Assembly: GCA_026874595.1 (NCBI GenBank)
Contig: CM049316.1
Location: 9,042,839-9,106,838, forward strand
DNA length: 64,000 nucleotides
Origin: Sipunculus nudus
Taxonomy: Eukaryota > Annelida > Sipuncula > Golfingiida > Sipunculidae
Direction of reading: 5' to 3'
In this document: piece after piece, positions 25,416 to 39,700 of the stretch
Numbering within the stretch: the stretch's first letter is position 1
Layout of the letters: each line of letters opens with the position of its first letter
Translations under genes and position numbers: made by a program
The notes under the pieces: model-generated
What the model was told of the DNA's origin: nothing
Databases searched by the model: none
What the model saw: only the letters and a program-made list of their open reading frames with translations

Positions 25416-27249
25416 TCACGGTCTTAATTTTTTTATAGATTTTTTTTGGTGGAGCTAACCGCCTCTATTTTTTATGCTCTCTTAATCTTATCTAATTCTT
25501 AATCTAAGTATGTACATCTGGAGAGTTCCATTTCGGTTTGAAACTATACGTGACATGGCGGTGGCACTCACTTCCCTTCATTTAATTTTTGTATACTGGT
25601 GTCCCCCAGACCCGGCGTCTACCGTACCTGCGGGTGTGTACTCATCCCCATTGCTGGGTCATAACACCGAGAAAACCCCCAAAGACGCACTCGTTTGTGA
25701 GTAATACACGGCTGTGGGCTGTGGGGGGGGGGGGCATGTGAAAGACTGACACTGATCCTATTGTCCTCGGGTGCACAATACGATTGGTCGGGGTACACGT
25801 GCGATACTGGAAAATAACAGGGCGGGGCAAAGAGTTTATTTATTGTTGTAAATTTTATATATAATATACAAAGATATATACCAGGATGCTCAATCAGCAT
25901 ATTGAACTGATTCTAATAGGGTCTTTGAAGCAGTGAACATATCAGTAGTATACATATGATAAAAATACACATATACTATGAAAATACACAATATACAAGG
26001 CAAATATACAATAGAAAAGGCAAATATATTATACTTTACTCATAACAAATGCAATCCACTCGGTAAACTCATCATGAGGCTCCGCTTTTCAAACCACGCC
26101 GTTAGCTTCATTCTAACCACATTCACCTTATGATCGGGTCGCATCCCGTGAAACAGACTAGCTGTTGTGAATTAACAGTGTTGTTTTTTCTTTAGAGTTA
26201 TACATATATTTATATATATATAAATATATAAATATATAAATATATATGTATATATATACATACATTTATGTAAAGCAAGCACATGGCCATATAGGTACCC
26301 TCCCCCTTCCCGCCCCCACCAACAGAAATAAAAAAAGTATTTTTATCGGGAGTTTCAGAGTTTTAGAGAAAATGCCCCAGCAGGAAATTTTCACAGAAAA
26401 TGCTCAAGAGGCAAACTAAATTGAAGTTGTGTGATAGCAGGCCTATATAAAAAATGGCCTTTATACAGAGTATAATCCATCCAAACACAGAATGATCCCA
26501 ATAGTAATTATGGTACAATCAATACACTTTCAAATCGTATTCCTTTATATTAAAAGTAATATACTAGAATTCAATTAACCCTGATAAACAATGAATTGTT
26601 GGCTTCGCCGTAATAACGTGAACAGTTCTCCCTTAATTGACTACTATCACTAACTATTAATACTATCAGCTTGTTTTAATTTTAACCAATGATGTTTTAA
26701 TGCTGTTCCAGGGCTTTCAAAACGAAGAAAATTTGGAGAGTCTGGGACTCTCAGTCCAAAATTATGATGGGTCAAATGAGCTTTTGGTGAGTCCCAAGGG
26801 GAGGGATCTATGTCAAAGTTTCCAGGGTTATGTAAAATTGATATTTTTTTTACCCATATCACATTTATCTTAGCCATATACTAAATAGATGTCGTATAGT
26901 GTGATTATTTAATTATAATTAAATTTAATTGCATTGACAGTTGTGTGCACAATGTTGAGCCTGTCGGTCTGCAACCAGATGATTTTCTTTCATGCTTAGA
27001 GTTTCTTGTAGGGGCATATATGTATTAATTTTTAAGTATTTATTGTTTTTTTTTTTATCATTTATTCTTATTGTTATTATAAGTATAATTATTGTAATTG
27101 TAATTGTTATTTTTATTATTATTATTATTTATTTTTTTTTATTTCTGCAGTCTGGTATCCAAATCATGTTTATGGATAATCGTTCGACTACAGCACCACA
27201 CATATCTGGTGACTCCTGCCAGTGTGACATAAACACCATCCAGTAGACG

Positions 27250-27647
27250 CGATGACATCATAAATTAATATTCATTAGGTCATGACCCGGCGATCTAGAG
27301 CGTTCCGTTGCCATGACACTTACCCCTCCGTGACCTTATTCCGTGATACAATATGGCAGGTGCTAGGTGAGAGTGTGAAACTCAAGATAAACAACACCAA
27401 CAGTTACACAGCTCAGTGATTACATGTAAAATCTACAGCGGTAAATAACATTATTGTCGTCAGAGTAACTGGTAACACTTAAGTTAGGGGCCGACACTGC
27501 GGTAGATGACTACGGCGAGCGCAAAAGATTTGACGTGTTTACCTTGCAAGTTTGTTTACCGGCCCTGCACACATCTCACTCAGTCTCTGTGGGAACACTC
27601 CTGAGTCCTGTGTTATCGTCCGACATTGTCTCTTGACCAGAAAAACC
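27250..27647 (+). promoter_or_regulatory. CIMIP1 upstream region (promoter and 5' UTR)
   Basis: The 400 bases before the start codon are richer in G+C and CpG than the flanks, which are T-rich at 27040-27150 and AT-rich inside intron 1. No clear TATA box is seen, so the transcription start is unknown. The stretch contains an X-box-like site at 27307. A short ATG-containing piece with a donor-like CTAG|GTGAGA at 27353-27366 may mark an alternative leader. The promoter call rests on position and composition only. Confidence 0.5.
27307..27320 (+). promoter_or_regulatory. candidate RFX X-box upstream of CIMIP1
   Basis: GTTGCCATGACACT has a perfect left half-site (GTTGCC), the usual AT spacer and a degenerate right half (GACACT against GGCAAC). 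RFX factors drive motile-cilia genes through such sites. It lies about 330 bp 5' of the CIMIP1 ATG. One strong half-site near a cilia gene is suggestive, not proof. Confidence 0.4.
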
Positions 27648-27721
27648 ATGGCTGACGCAAAAAAACAGGCCCAGGGTATGGCGGTTGCAGGTCGAAATTA
27701 TGTTGCACAGGACCAGATATG
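27648..27721 (+). CDS. CIMIP1: CIMIP1 coding exon 1
   Basis: This exon has 74 nt: 24 codons plus two bases of the Trp codon finished in exon 2. It encodes the N-terminus MADAKKQAQGMAVAGRNY followed by VAQDQIW. The donor is ATG|GTAAGA at 27722. The ATG at 27648 was chosen for its accATGg context and because it gives an N-terminus of about the family length. A second in-frame ATG exists at residue 11, so a start ten residues later is possible but less likely. Confidence 0.9.
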
Positions 27722-30700
27722 GTAAGATTACACACCTTTTGCCAAAGGTTCAGTTTCAGTTTTACCTGTAATAATAATTACTGTAATTTTACATATATTG
27801 TAGTGCTGAAATGGTATATTATAAATATACCCTTATAAATAAGCCCTTGTTCTCATATTCATTTTGTTGTGGAATCCACAACTGTGATTTGATGGAGAGG
27901 AGCAAAGCAAATATGAATAAAGCGTATTTGGACTAGCCCAATTAAATCGGACTCAATACTATCAGGCCTGATAGTATTGCTGATAGTATTGAGTCCAATT
28001 TAATCGGGCTATATTTTGACGAGACAAATATTCATTCAGCTCATACCTCCACCAATTCAGATGAAGCCCCTTATTGAACCAATCAAATAACCGCATATGT
28101 GTGGCATAGGTATCCAGGATACCACTGAAAAAAGATAAAAGGTAAAAACACCAGAACAGTCCCATGCTGAAAAAAAAAATTATAAAATCACATGTTATGT
28201 TTATGACATTGAAGTGTTTGTAATATGGGGCAGAAAATTGTTATTTATTTAAATGACCAAGGCATTAAGATTTATATTATTAATGGATGAAAACAGAACT
28301 GACTTTTAACATTTACACCGGGCTTGTATTGTCCTGGCTATGAGAAAGCCAGAGCATGCAGACAGATTATGCTTTTTAGGACATTTCCCTTCTAGTCAAT
28401 ATATAAAGTGTGAAAATGCTTTTGAAGTAGTATGCAGTATATACATTCAATAAAAATATCTTTGTTTTATCCTGAATATTACACTTTTTAGCATTGTCTT
28501 GGGCTCTGACTCAGCATTTGCTGAGGGAGAAAGCACAGAAGCCAGGGCTACCAATCAGATAATTTTTTTATAAATTTTCCTATGCCTGTCCTTTAACAAA
28601 ATGTAAATAAAATCCATGGAGAAAATTTTCTAATAAAATATGGGTGAGCTCAATCTAATTTGATGTACTAATTATGTAGACCCATTAGTGATGAGCAGAG
28701 AGATGCTGTATCCTGCCCATAAATGCCCAGTGGTCAGGGCTGCAGGATAGACTGTTCAGTACATAAAGTCAATTAATCAGAAAATAATGCTATGTCCACT
28801 GTTTATATCTATCCCTACCTATGTTTAGTGATATTATGTACCCTGCATTACAAAAAAATTGGACACTCAGTCCATTCTGAACATATATACACCAGGGGTA
28901 AATCAAGGTGATTTAGCACCTGACCAGTGCAGGCTGATCGGGTGCTATTCATGTGGACAGGCGAAAGCTTCTGACCCAAACAATTTCCCAAATATATTGG
29001 GAATTCAAAAATTGTTTCAATATGTTACATTTAGTTTAATGCAATTATTAGTATGCATTCAAATAAATCAAGTAACCTAGGGTTGGACAGCTTTAAACAA
29101 AAGGACAGCATTTAAGCAAAATATACAGAACATGACCTGAAATTAAAATCATCATGATATACAGGGGTCAATACTTTGGGGTTGCAGTGGGTGTGCACCT
29201 ATTCTTTTTTTACCTACAAATGTAGGAAATAATATATTCCAAAAGCTGAAAGTCAGTGCCATGTTCAGTGTCTCACCTCATTTTTCTGTATACTTCTGCT
29301 TGGAAAAGTTATGTATTTAAGTCTACTTCGAATCCATGCACATTGGTTTGCCTGTATCACAGTAAAGACTCTCCCCACCCCCCCCCCCCACCCCCACCCC
29401 CTGTTTTTATATGATGCTTGATCCACCCCTGAGGTATCAGTTTATCCTAACCCTTCACAAAATTCATCAAATTTTATGTAAACTTGCACACAGACAAACC
29501 AAATAAACAAAGGTATACTTAGTACAACTCATCACCTGATTTTGATAGACTAGCATCTAAAACCACACATTCATGCAAGGATCAAGCCATTTTCTTATGA
29601 CTATATATACAAGTTCTTGATTCTAGATAGGCTTAAAAATAGTCACAGGCTGATATAAACTCAAACTTGGCACTACAGTAACCGGACACATATAGTCAAG
29701 TACTGTCAATATTATGCATCACAAATTCTTGCTAGCTCTTAGACACCTGAACATATTTACCTTGTGGATATTTCCTGTCAGTCACTGAGTTTGTTTAGCT
29801 GAGTAGACAGTCAGTTCCTTGCCAGGTAACATGTAACTATCTTAAGTCTCTATGACAGCAGTTCATGGTAACAGCATTTATGAAATATAACATGCATGCA
29901 CAAAATCTTCAAGAGCCAAACAAAGCAGGTTATGTTGTCATACCAATCTGGTGTCTGATGTATGTCAGTTATATAGAGTTTTTTCCAAATCATTTATGTT
30001 TTTATGATACATTTATATTGCTTACTTAGAACAGACTTATGCAGTGTTGTTCTGCTCTCCCACAATCCTTCTTCAAGGGCTATACAGAATTACAGTTCAT
30101 TTAAAGAATGTTGCATTGGATGATTTAACGAAAAAATACTTCTTTAAGATTAAGATTAAAGAAGCATTTCAAAATATGTAATAATAATAAATTAATAATA
30201 AATAAGTATTACTCAACTCTCATACTGAAAAAAAGCTATTCTGCCTTTTTTTATACTTTTGAAGAGTTATTAATTTACCTTTATGTAGGAAATACCGATG
30301 CATGATAACAATATGGTGATTTGCATAATAATGCTGGTACATTTGCATATCAGCAGTATTGAGAAACTCTGATACAAAATGAAGAATGACACCTTTTTTA
30401 CCTTTTGTTTTATACTTTTGAGACTAAAGGATGAAACTTGTTTTGTCTTTTGTTTAAATACTTTTAAAGAGTTAATTTTTAGGAATAATGTCTATAATTC
30501 TACCTTTGCAAGGACACAGCAACACTCCATTGTAAGTGATGGAGTGTTACCTTTAGTGCTTTTAACAAGGTATTTTCAACTACCGGAAGTATATTGACCA
30601 TTTATCAGTAAAATAAGTTGAGACATTGTATCTTAAAAGAATAAATGTTAATATAGATGTGTATAAATGCGTGTTGCATAAAACTGTACCGGTAATGATA

Positions 30701-33700
30701 CATACTCTCACAATAAGATCCATGTTTATTTTGTGATACTTAACTCATGATACAATACATAATACGTTACATATAAGTAGTATCAAAGTTCAGATTCGAA
30801 ATCATCATGCTTTTTTTATAAGGTGCACAATGTCAATACAAATTTAACTTTGTCTTGCAATTTATCAGTGCGTCAGTGAATGGTTAACAGCTCTAGTGAT
30901 GTGGTAAAGAAAATATATGATTAGACCGCACACAAAAAAATATAGTTCTTTGGACAAAAATTAGATGTGAATGGGTAAATCTTTTTTTCACACCTTGAGA
31001 TAGAATGTGTGGAATTTTGTCAGTTTGCCTAGAGAATACAAAACATTTGCTCCAGTTCATGTATTAGTGTATATATTCAAAATAAAATTCAGTCTATTTT
31101 TCATTCCTTTAAGATTTTTTTTAGGAATTTGTGCCATAGCATAGATTAGTAATGTAACCAAGGACCTAGTCTCCAATTGCAAAAAAAAAAAAATACAAAT
31201 TTCACCCACAAAAAATGGGAGTGGTAAGTACATAGAACAATAATTTTTTTATGGCCTTAAGTATAATTCCATAGGGCTTTATGTTTAGCAGAATAATGAA
31301 CTCTACCCATTTTTTATGTAAAAAACACCATGCAGATCCCCTTGACCAAGTGTTCTCACTCAATCCAAAATCACAAAAAAAATCATGAAGGGCTGTATTA
31401 TAAAACCAGTGTAGCTGTGACAGCCAATGCTGCTAGTAGACAGCTGTACGTAGCAGCATTAATTCGGTGCCATAATAAATGGACAAGCAACCCATTACAT
31501 TACTATTGTGCAGTAAGAGATAAATTCTCTGAATCACTGGCTTAAGATGAATTCTTTATACAAGATAATTATATCACCCTCTCAAGCTGAATTTGCTGAG
31601 AGATTTTTCAGCCTACCTATTTACTTGTGGTTGTAGGCAGGGTCAGTAGCTTTTGCTGACCTCTTTTGTTAAGATTGTGCTTATGGTCTGACATTAGCAT
31701 ATATACTTGTCACGGCATGAAATTGATATGTCTGAGACTGACAGATTCTGATTATGCCCCCATAACTTGAGGGAAAATGTACTCCTCTGTCAGAAACTTC
31801 ATCCTAGTTTCTGAAAATTTATTAGCTGTCATGTGACAAACCTAAAATTACAGTCCAGAGGATTGACTGAGCAGTGCTGTTTACATCATGTCAGTGCACA
31901 TACTTAAGCTGTTTAGAATTCCGACATGTCATTATTACATCAAACGTCACCATTATGATAAACATTTTCCAGTGCCAAATTCGAGAGAAACTGAGTATTT
32001 TCTTTCACTCCAAACATTAAGATGGAAATATGATAATCATACCTGTTGACATCTTGTCAATGTCATATGCAACAAATCAGTTTGTGAAATATCCAAAACA
32101 TCCACACACTACTTTCTGTGTGCTGTCATATAAATAAGGGCTCATTGTGATTAAAAACTCTCCAGGCACTCACTTTTAAATATGAATCTTAAGATATCTT
32201 TTTCTTATACATTAATAAATTGTTATTCCCTGCAACAATTAATTGAAGAATTTCCTGTTTACGTAAATAATTGAAAGTTCACATTTCACATATAGTATGT
32301 CTGTAACCTTTCTAAAACATGCACTTCTCTATTACAGACAACAAACCTAGTCAAGTCAGTGTCTGCAGTATAGATGTTTCACTGTATGTGCAATTTTGTG
32401 CAATAGCTGTGAAACTTGGCTGGAGCGCTGTAGGTTTTAACAAGCTGTATATAAAACCAATGGATATGTTTTTGACATTTTTTTTTCTTTTATCTCACAA
32501 ACCCGGTTGTTGGACAGACTTATTACACTGCTATTCTAAGGAGTTGCATTGTAGTGGATTGACATTTTTACTTCCCTGACAGTGTCTCAGTAATTGTGGA
32601 GCAGACATACTGGTATTAAATTGACATTTCTACTTGGCCGATGTTTATTCGATCCTCCCCACAAAAATGGACTGTAGTGGAATGTTATTTGTTTCGGCTC
32701 GAGTACAATAATAGGCCCTAAAATAACTTGGTGAAGCAATTTTATGCATTGTGTCGAATTGTATTTAATCTGGGTATAATCCTGTTTAATTATCAGCAAG
32801 TCTAAAGCCTGTATGTTGTATTTCAGGTAAAATTGCTAAAACAGACATGACAATCTTTTTCTCAACTGATATGCTGAAATGAGAGCCCTTTCTTTTTCAT
32901 GATTGTATGAGCTGACATGTTATGCTCAGTACAGAAAGTGGAATGTCGTAATTCGTTAAGCCTGACAGGTAGTTTGTGACACCTGCACTTATCATACCTG
33001 TGTTAATTAATCACTCTGAACTTAACAGGATGGGGTGAACATGAAGTGCACCTGAATAATAAATGTCCAGAGAGTAACAAACAGAATGGCAATGCCACAC
33101 TTCATACAAATATGTTTCATTTATAGGAATGGGATGTTTCATTCTGAAACTGTTTGCTTTATCCTGTACAGAAGTGGAAGTATACTTGCAACAGGCACAA
33201 TCAGTGATGCAAAACAAACATAATATGTATGTCACCATGTTTCTTCTCCTTGTTCACAAGTCTTGTTGTTGTAATTGGACACACACAGACTTTGTTTACT
33301 CTTACAAAGGAAAAAAAACGACATATAAAACAAGAGCACCACAAATGTGCATAATACGCCAGTCGTGTATCTGGTGAATTCTGACCTCATTAAATATGCA
33401 TGAATTTTGATGAGATCATAATGCAGGTGAGAAACTCTATTGGTAAATATGTATAATGAATTTAATGAAAATCCATAGGATTTTTTGTAAGTAACCAAGG
33501 TGCCACCGAATGTGACCTCTGATCTCATTAAATATGCATAGATTTTGCTGGAAATCAAACTTAGGTGAGATAATTTGATTAATAATTCTGATGAGTTTGA
33601 TCAAAATCCTTCATAAGTTATCGTGGCAACACCACAAAGTAGCCTAGTGACCCGTGACCTTATTAAATATGCATATATGTTGCCCATAATCGAACTCAGC

Positions 33701-36700
33701 GTAAATAATCTGTTAGGAAGTAGTTATGGTAAGTTCCATGAAAATCCATCAAAGCCTGGTAAGTTATCTCAGCAACACTAAAGTTAAAGGATGGAAGGAC
33801 AGACGGTGAGTATACCATAAAATACTCCCGTCATATGACGGGCGTAAAACAAGTGAAATGAAGATAGTTTATCAACATTATTTAACTGAGAACTTCATCT
33901 GAAGGGTCACACAATTCCACATTCTCCTTACAGATTGAGTTTATTAAGTCAATTAGAAATGTCACATGCCTTCGCTCACAGCGTTTCTTTTTTATCCACA
34001 TGTTTTCTTTGCATGATTCTGTTCAAGCCACAGGAAAGTCTCTCAAGAGATGTGTGTTTTGAGCAGTGTATAATATTAATATTTTTCTCATTTCCTTTTC
34101 AGGAAAGACCACATAAACCATGAAACCTCAGCTGCCAAAACGTGGCCAGAAAACTGGGATTTTCTCACACAGAAGTATACTGACGTAAGTGTAGCAAGAT
34201 TATCATCACTCTGATGCTCCTCTTACTGATGATACAGTGTAGGATATGATACAGTGATGTAGTCAAGTCCTCACCATCCGTGTCAGAGTGCAAGTCCAAG
34301 TGTCAATCCTTGAGGTCGAAGTCCACCTCCCTTGAGTCTGAGTCATTTAGAACCTGAGTCCCAAGTTCGAATCTGAGTCCGATATCAATCCCTTATTTAA
34401 AGAAATTTCATATGGAAATGTGAGATTTTCATGTGTATTTTCATGTTAGTGTACACATGCTTTTTACTTTTAATTTTCAATAACATTTAGCTCCTGATGC
34501 AGAACCAAAGCTGGGTATATGTTGTCTTATTTTTTTTTATATTCTTTGTGTAATAATTCACAGACATATATGTACTGGTAATGCTTTATAGTGTGTGACA
34601 TTTATCATCTACTGTTCTCTTGATGGATGATGGACTCAGCCTGATTTCTTGAGTTCCCACCTCTGGACCCAGTTCTAAGTCTGAGCCCAGTACCTTGAGG
34701 CAGAATCCCTTAAAAAGTAGACTCAAATCCTGCAGATTAGATTAAGAATTAGATAAGACGACATAAAAAATGGAGGCAGTTACCTCCAAAAATTAGACAA
34801 AAAAGAGGTTAAAAAGCACAGACAAATAGACCTATCAATGACCACGCATAATCATAAATAAAAAATGCTGTAGGTACTAGGAGGAGACTGAAGCGGAATC
34901 AAAGATTACATGATGACATTTGGCTTGTGTCTGTCAGAGCTGTCTGGTTATGACCCACATATGACATGAAATGTTATCTGTGTGTCAGGCTCTGTATGTA
35001 GCATTAAACCTGCAGCAGAAAATCAGTCTCATGTTGTCCAGATTTATTTACTTATAGCCAACACATACATTTACAAAGTTATGCATGTTGCCTCTGTGCT
35101 TCTCTCTAATCTTTTATTATAAGAGACATCCAAAGCTGTACAACATCCATCTATCCATCACTTACAATCATCTGTTCTTAGAGCAGCATCCTTCAAGATG
35201 ATTCAGTGTTAGCTATATATTACATCCCGCATCATTTACCGGCCAACATATGTTCCAGATCAGCCTGTTTTAGTGTTAAGTCTTACAGCATAAAGTGTGT
35301 GGTCAGTTATGAGAGCATGCAAAAATGGCTGGTTTTGTAAAAGGTTGGATCAAGGGCTGGCATGTTAAAGTTTTTTATCACTTTATCCAGTGAGGTTTGA
35401 TTTAAGTTTTGTTCTCAGCCTTACCCGTCCTGGTGATATATATTTCTAGTTAGATGTCATGAAAATTTTGTTTAACTTAGATGTGCTGGGCTTAACATTA
35501 AAGTTTGAAAATACTTGGTCATTCTTGTCATGAAACATTAACTTGCCCTACAAAAAATCAATGATAAACACAGTGTAGGTTTCTTTGTTTTTGTAATTAT
35601 GTTCCTTTTCGATTTGTACAGATAAATATACAGGTAATTTAAGATAATTAGGTATTATCAAAATGATTTCTCTAAGAAAGAAAATTGCTTTTAAAAAATG
35701 AATAGGTACTTGGTTCAGATTCAGACCTTTTGATAACGTACTAGTATTGACATTCCATCAAAAATTTTTAATCAGACAAGAGCTAGAGCAACATTTATAG
35801 ATTTATCTGAAAGTTTTCCAATTTGCTGTCTCTTTGTGACAGTTCTGTCAATATTCTAGACATGTAAATGTACATGTACAAATTTGTTTGTAGAATATTC
35901 CATATCTTGCCTACATTGTAAAGTTAATTGGCTGTGATATTTTTGTCTTAGGTCTGCAAGTTTCATTTTCATGGCTTCACTGTTCCACACACACACAATA
36001 TTTATCTGTATATATAGACAGAAAAAATTTCCACCTGCCAGTGTAGAGTAAAATATATATTTGACGCTAAAGGATTTTTTACCAGCCCCAACATTTTTCT
36101 AATTGTAAACCCCTATTTTCAGTAATATGTTTGAAAACAGGTTTATACAAATTTTTATACTTTGTAGAACTCCTTTAAAGAACCTTTTTTGACATATAAA
36201 AAAAGTAGTTAGTCTTGCAGTTATTTATTCAGAACCTCAGAATGGCAGATTATCAGACCCTGTAAAAATAAAACTTCTGCTGAAGGGGGCCAGGGCTATT
36301 GAAATTTGGCAGACCTCTCCTTCAAGTTTGAGTACATTATGGCGTTTTGGTGCAAATATATGTATATGGATTATAATGTTATACAACAAGTTCTGTGCCT
36401 ACATTTATAAGAGTATATAGCTGTTGGGATAGGATATAAACTAATAATGAAACCTTGAAAGTGTCCCAATAATGAACCCCTCCAGGACCTCCCAGGTAAA
36501 ATGAGCACATCCCAGCTCATTGTGAAAACAACTCTTGTTTAATTAATCTTTGCATGCATGGAAAGTTTACTTTCCTGCACTCATTGTTTTTTTTCTTTTT
36601 TTAATAAAAAAGTCATTTGGAATTCTTTGACATTTTTTAAAGGCGCTTCAAAGAGAAAAATGAAACATGCCATCTTTGCATGGTAATATACTGCAGCACT

Positions 36701-39700
36701 AAAGTTTTAACAATACGCCATTTTTCTTTGAAGTGAATGGAAACTTGATTTTCTACTTTAATCAAATGAATTCCAGAAGACAGAAAGAAAACTTCTTGAA
36801 TTGCTTTCACAGACGTCAAGCCCTCGGGAGTGAGAGAAGATCACCTGAAACAATACAGAATGCATGAACTGTCAACAGTAAAAAATATATCCCATTGTTT
36901 CCTCCTCAAAAAGGTTAACTGAGCACAGAAATGACAGGCGGACTGTGTCACATTATCTTAGATGAGATGACAGAGTTGAGTACTGTCATCTTTGATGTTT
37001 TTTTTCACCATGAAGAAATTGTACAATTATCATCACCTTTGTAATAATTCAGTATAGTTTTTTTTAATGTGTGTGTTTTTTATACAATATATATATATAT
37101 ATAATATATATATGATGGAAAGTTTAACATAATAATAATATTATAAAATCATACGAAAATAATGCTGTCATCATTATTGTATACTGAATATTGTGAATCA
37201 GTGTAATGATAGGCACGAAACTCCATTGGCCTAAAATTATAACAATATTTCATTATTTTAACATAAGGATTTAGTTTAATAATTGGCATCTGCACCTGGG
37301 CAGTGATAGGCCTGCATAGCAATTGAATTAATGTGTCATCTCATTACATATTGACATGGTGGTCTATTAAGATCCACCCAAACCCATGTTAACTAGCTCT
37401 GTTGCTGTTCTGTGGCAAAATGAGATTCATGTTATGAACATGAAAACATCAAAACAGCTGCCAGTGTCAGTAGTTTAAGTGGTACCTGTTATCAAAAACT
37501 CAAAGATTTGTTTAACCACCCAAGGTTACAGTCTATTCTTGTAGCAAATTTGTCAGGTAAAAAGGCTTGGCACAGAGCCCCAGTCAGAAATAAACCTCAA
37601 TGCTGTGTCCATAATGATCAAAAACTATTATGATATTGTTACTGAAATTGTTATTCATACCAATATGTTTTTGACATTTACTTAAATGTTTCCAGATTGC
37701 TTCTTTATCAATCTTTAATCAAAGATGCTTTAACAAATTAGGGTTGTAGAGATGGTGAAATGTTCATATAAATATATCCATTTTTTAAATATATTTTTAT
37801 GTTTAGTTTACTATTACTGGATATTTCATTGTATATTGTTTGGTTGAGGTGGCTCTTACAGGGCTTGTAACCATCAATATTAAAATGGAGACAGTCCTTG
37901 TGAACAGTTTTTAAAGACTGGAATTTTTAGTCAGTAAAGAGGCCCATCCTGATATCTGTTGTATGGGATAAAGATAATCCCCAGAACCTTTTATAAAGAT
38001 TAGCCAAAAAGTGCTAATCCCATGGTACACAAGCCATCTGTTTTGTTTGGGGCCACCTAAAATGATAGCTGATCAGAGTGAAATACATCAAATAAACACA
38101 GATGAACCATTCATGACAATTGCGAATGACAAAAGATTGTGTATAGTCCATCTTAGTACCCATGTCCGCTTGTTTTTCCAGGATAATCTCTCATACACTA
38201 AAAAACACTACAAACCTTTGACACTCAGTGGTTGCAGGAGCTATTCCACTGACAGTCTCAGTGAATAATTACCTTGAATTGAATTTCTACGAGACAAATA
38301 ATACAAAATATGACAGAATAATCATCAATGTTTGCTACATTTTCATCATGGGTGAACTGAGAAACAAACGAGTCATTTTAGCAGGTGACATCAGACAATG
38401 CACCGTGATGTGGCACTGACCTTTGTGATGTCTTTGATATGTTACTATTGTCTTATAAATGGCCCTTAATACAATAGATGTCGAAAGTCATTTTTTAATG
38501 GAGGAACGTACTGACCAGCTTTACAGGGAAAAAACCTTCCTCAGTCCATCCACAAAACAATGCAACAGGGTCGCAAAGTAAAAACCTTTTAATTAACTAT
38601 CTTATCACATTGCACAAAATTGACGGAACATCTGCAAATATGTGTTAGGATAAAAATTATTTGTAAAGAATATTTGTAAAACAATTCTCGGCAAAAAAAA
38701 CGTACAGAAAAGGGTTTTGGTACAGACTATAAATTTATATACTCTAATCACCATCAACAAGTAACCCTTCAACCTCCGCACATGTGTAATGGATGATATA
38801 CTTTCACGCTTGTTTCATTTAGTTAACCTGGTTCCCTCTTGCTGTGTTTACTTACAGGTTGTATATCAACAAGCTCGTACATATGTATCAGATGGTATTA
38901 AAAGAATTTTTCTTACTGGTAGTTACTTTCACTTTATTACTGTTTACTCAGAGTAAGCCAGAAATAACATAAATTCTACAAACAAGGCAGGTGAAATGTT
39001 GGCTTTCATTTTAACTTACTCGTATGGAAATTATTGTAAAGGAGGCACAGAATAGGTATGTCATGGCAAATTGAAATAATTTAAATAACTATTTATCTGC
39101 TAGCTCCATCTTTCATGTGATCTAGAAGTACTCCTCCTGGCTGGAGACATATTACTTCCATTTATGAGTAACAGTCATTTGAACCAATTTCACAGATTAT
39201 CTTATAATGCAAATATTTTATTGATATTCAACTGTCTGTCCTGGGTGTATAACCAATTTGAATATTTCTCCCAGTAGTCAACCCCACAAGGATGTATCAG
39301 GGTATACACATTTGTCTACTCATCTTTTCAGAGGTATTGGGATCCAATCAGATTTCTTCCACAAAGCCTGGTGAAATATTAACTACCAACATAGAGTCAG
39401 TATACTGCTTATTTACTGCCCTGACTTTTGGATATATCCAATACAATACATAGAAGTGCAGGCTTCATTATATGCATAATCCATTGTCATATTGTAATCA
39501 TCCTTATTCAGATATAGTCTATGCCAAATGCCAATCATGGTATATTAAAACAGAAAAAAAAGTAAAAGCAATTGTGTAGCATATACATGCTATCTGTCTT
39601 TTTTCAACAAAATTTGCTGTTGTGCAAATTGTTCTGTATATTTGAAGGACCTTACAGATTGACAGCTCTGTCTCATATATCAGTGCAGAAAGTTAACAGG

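Larger units (their letters stand above)
20696..27249. other. no gene recognised; simple repeats and homopolymers
   Basis: This is the interval between the 20-kb island and the CIMIP1 promoter. It holds a C12/G15 hairpin at 21431-21471, (GT)n near 21766-21785, (AT)n at 22673-22743, G runs at about 24019-24036 and 25135-25148, a C-rich then A-rich tract at about 25230-25290, and TA-rich DNA at 26205-26260. A pogo/Tigger-like terminal motif is at 25351. A perfect GCCTTTCCG-T-CGGAAAGGC palindrome lies at 23873-23891. Open frames here arise from the repeats or are short. Confidence 0.55.
27722..34102 (+). other. CIMIP1 intron 1
   Basis: This 6.4-kb GT-AG phase-2 intron interrupts the Trp codon of QDQIW. 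It holds a fold-back hairpin element (27934-28011), a C-rich tract at about 29370-29400 and a dispersed repeat (33330-33850). Apart from these it is AT-rich with no supported exon on either strand; open frames in it are short and resemble nothing I know. Confidence 0.85.

Noticed and set aside
27353..27366. ATGGCAGGTGCTAG followed by donor-like GTGAGA, phase-compatible with CIMIP1 exon 2
   Set aside because: It would give an in-frame alternative start but lose the conserved QDQIW segment; phase match alone has a one-in-three chance. The ATG at 27648 is preferred.
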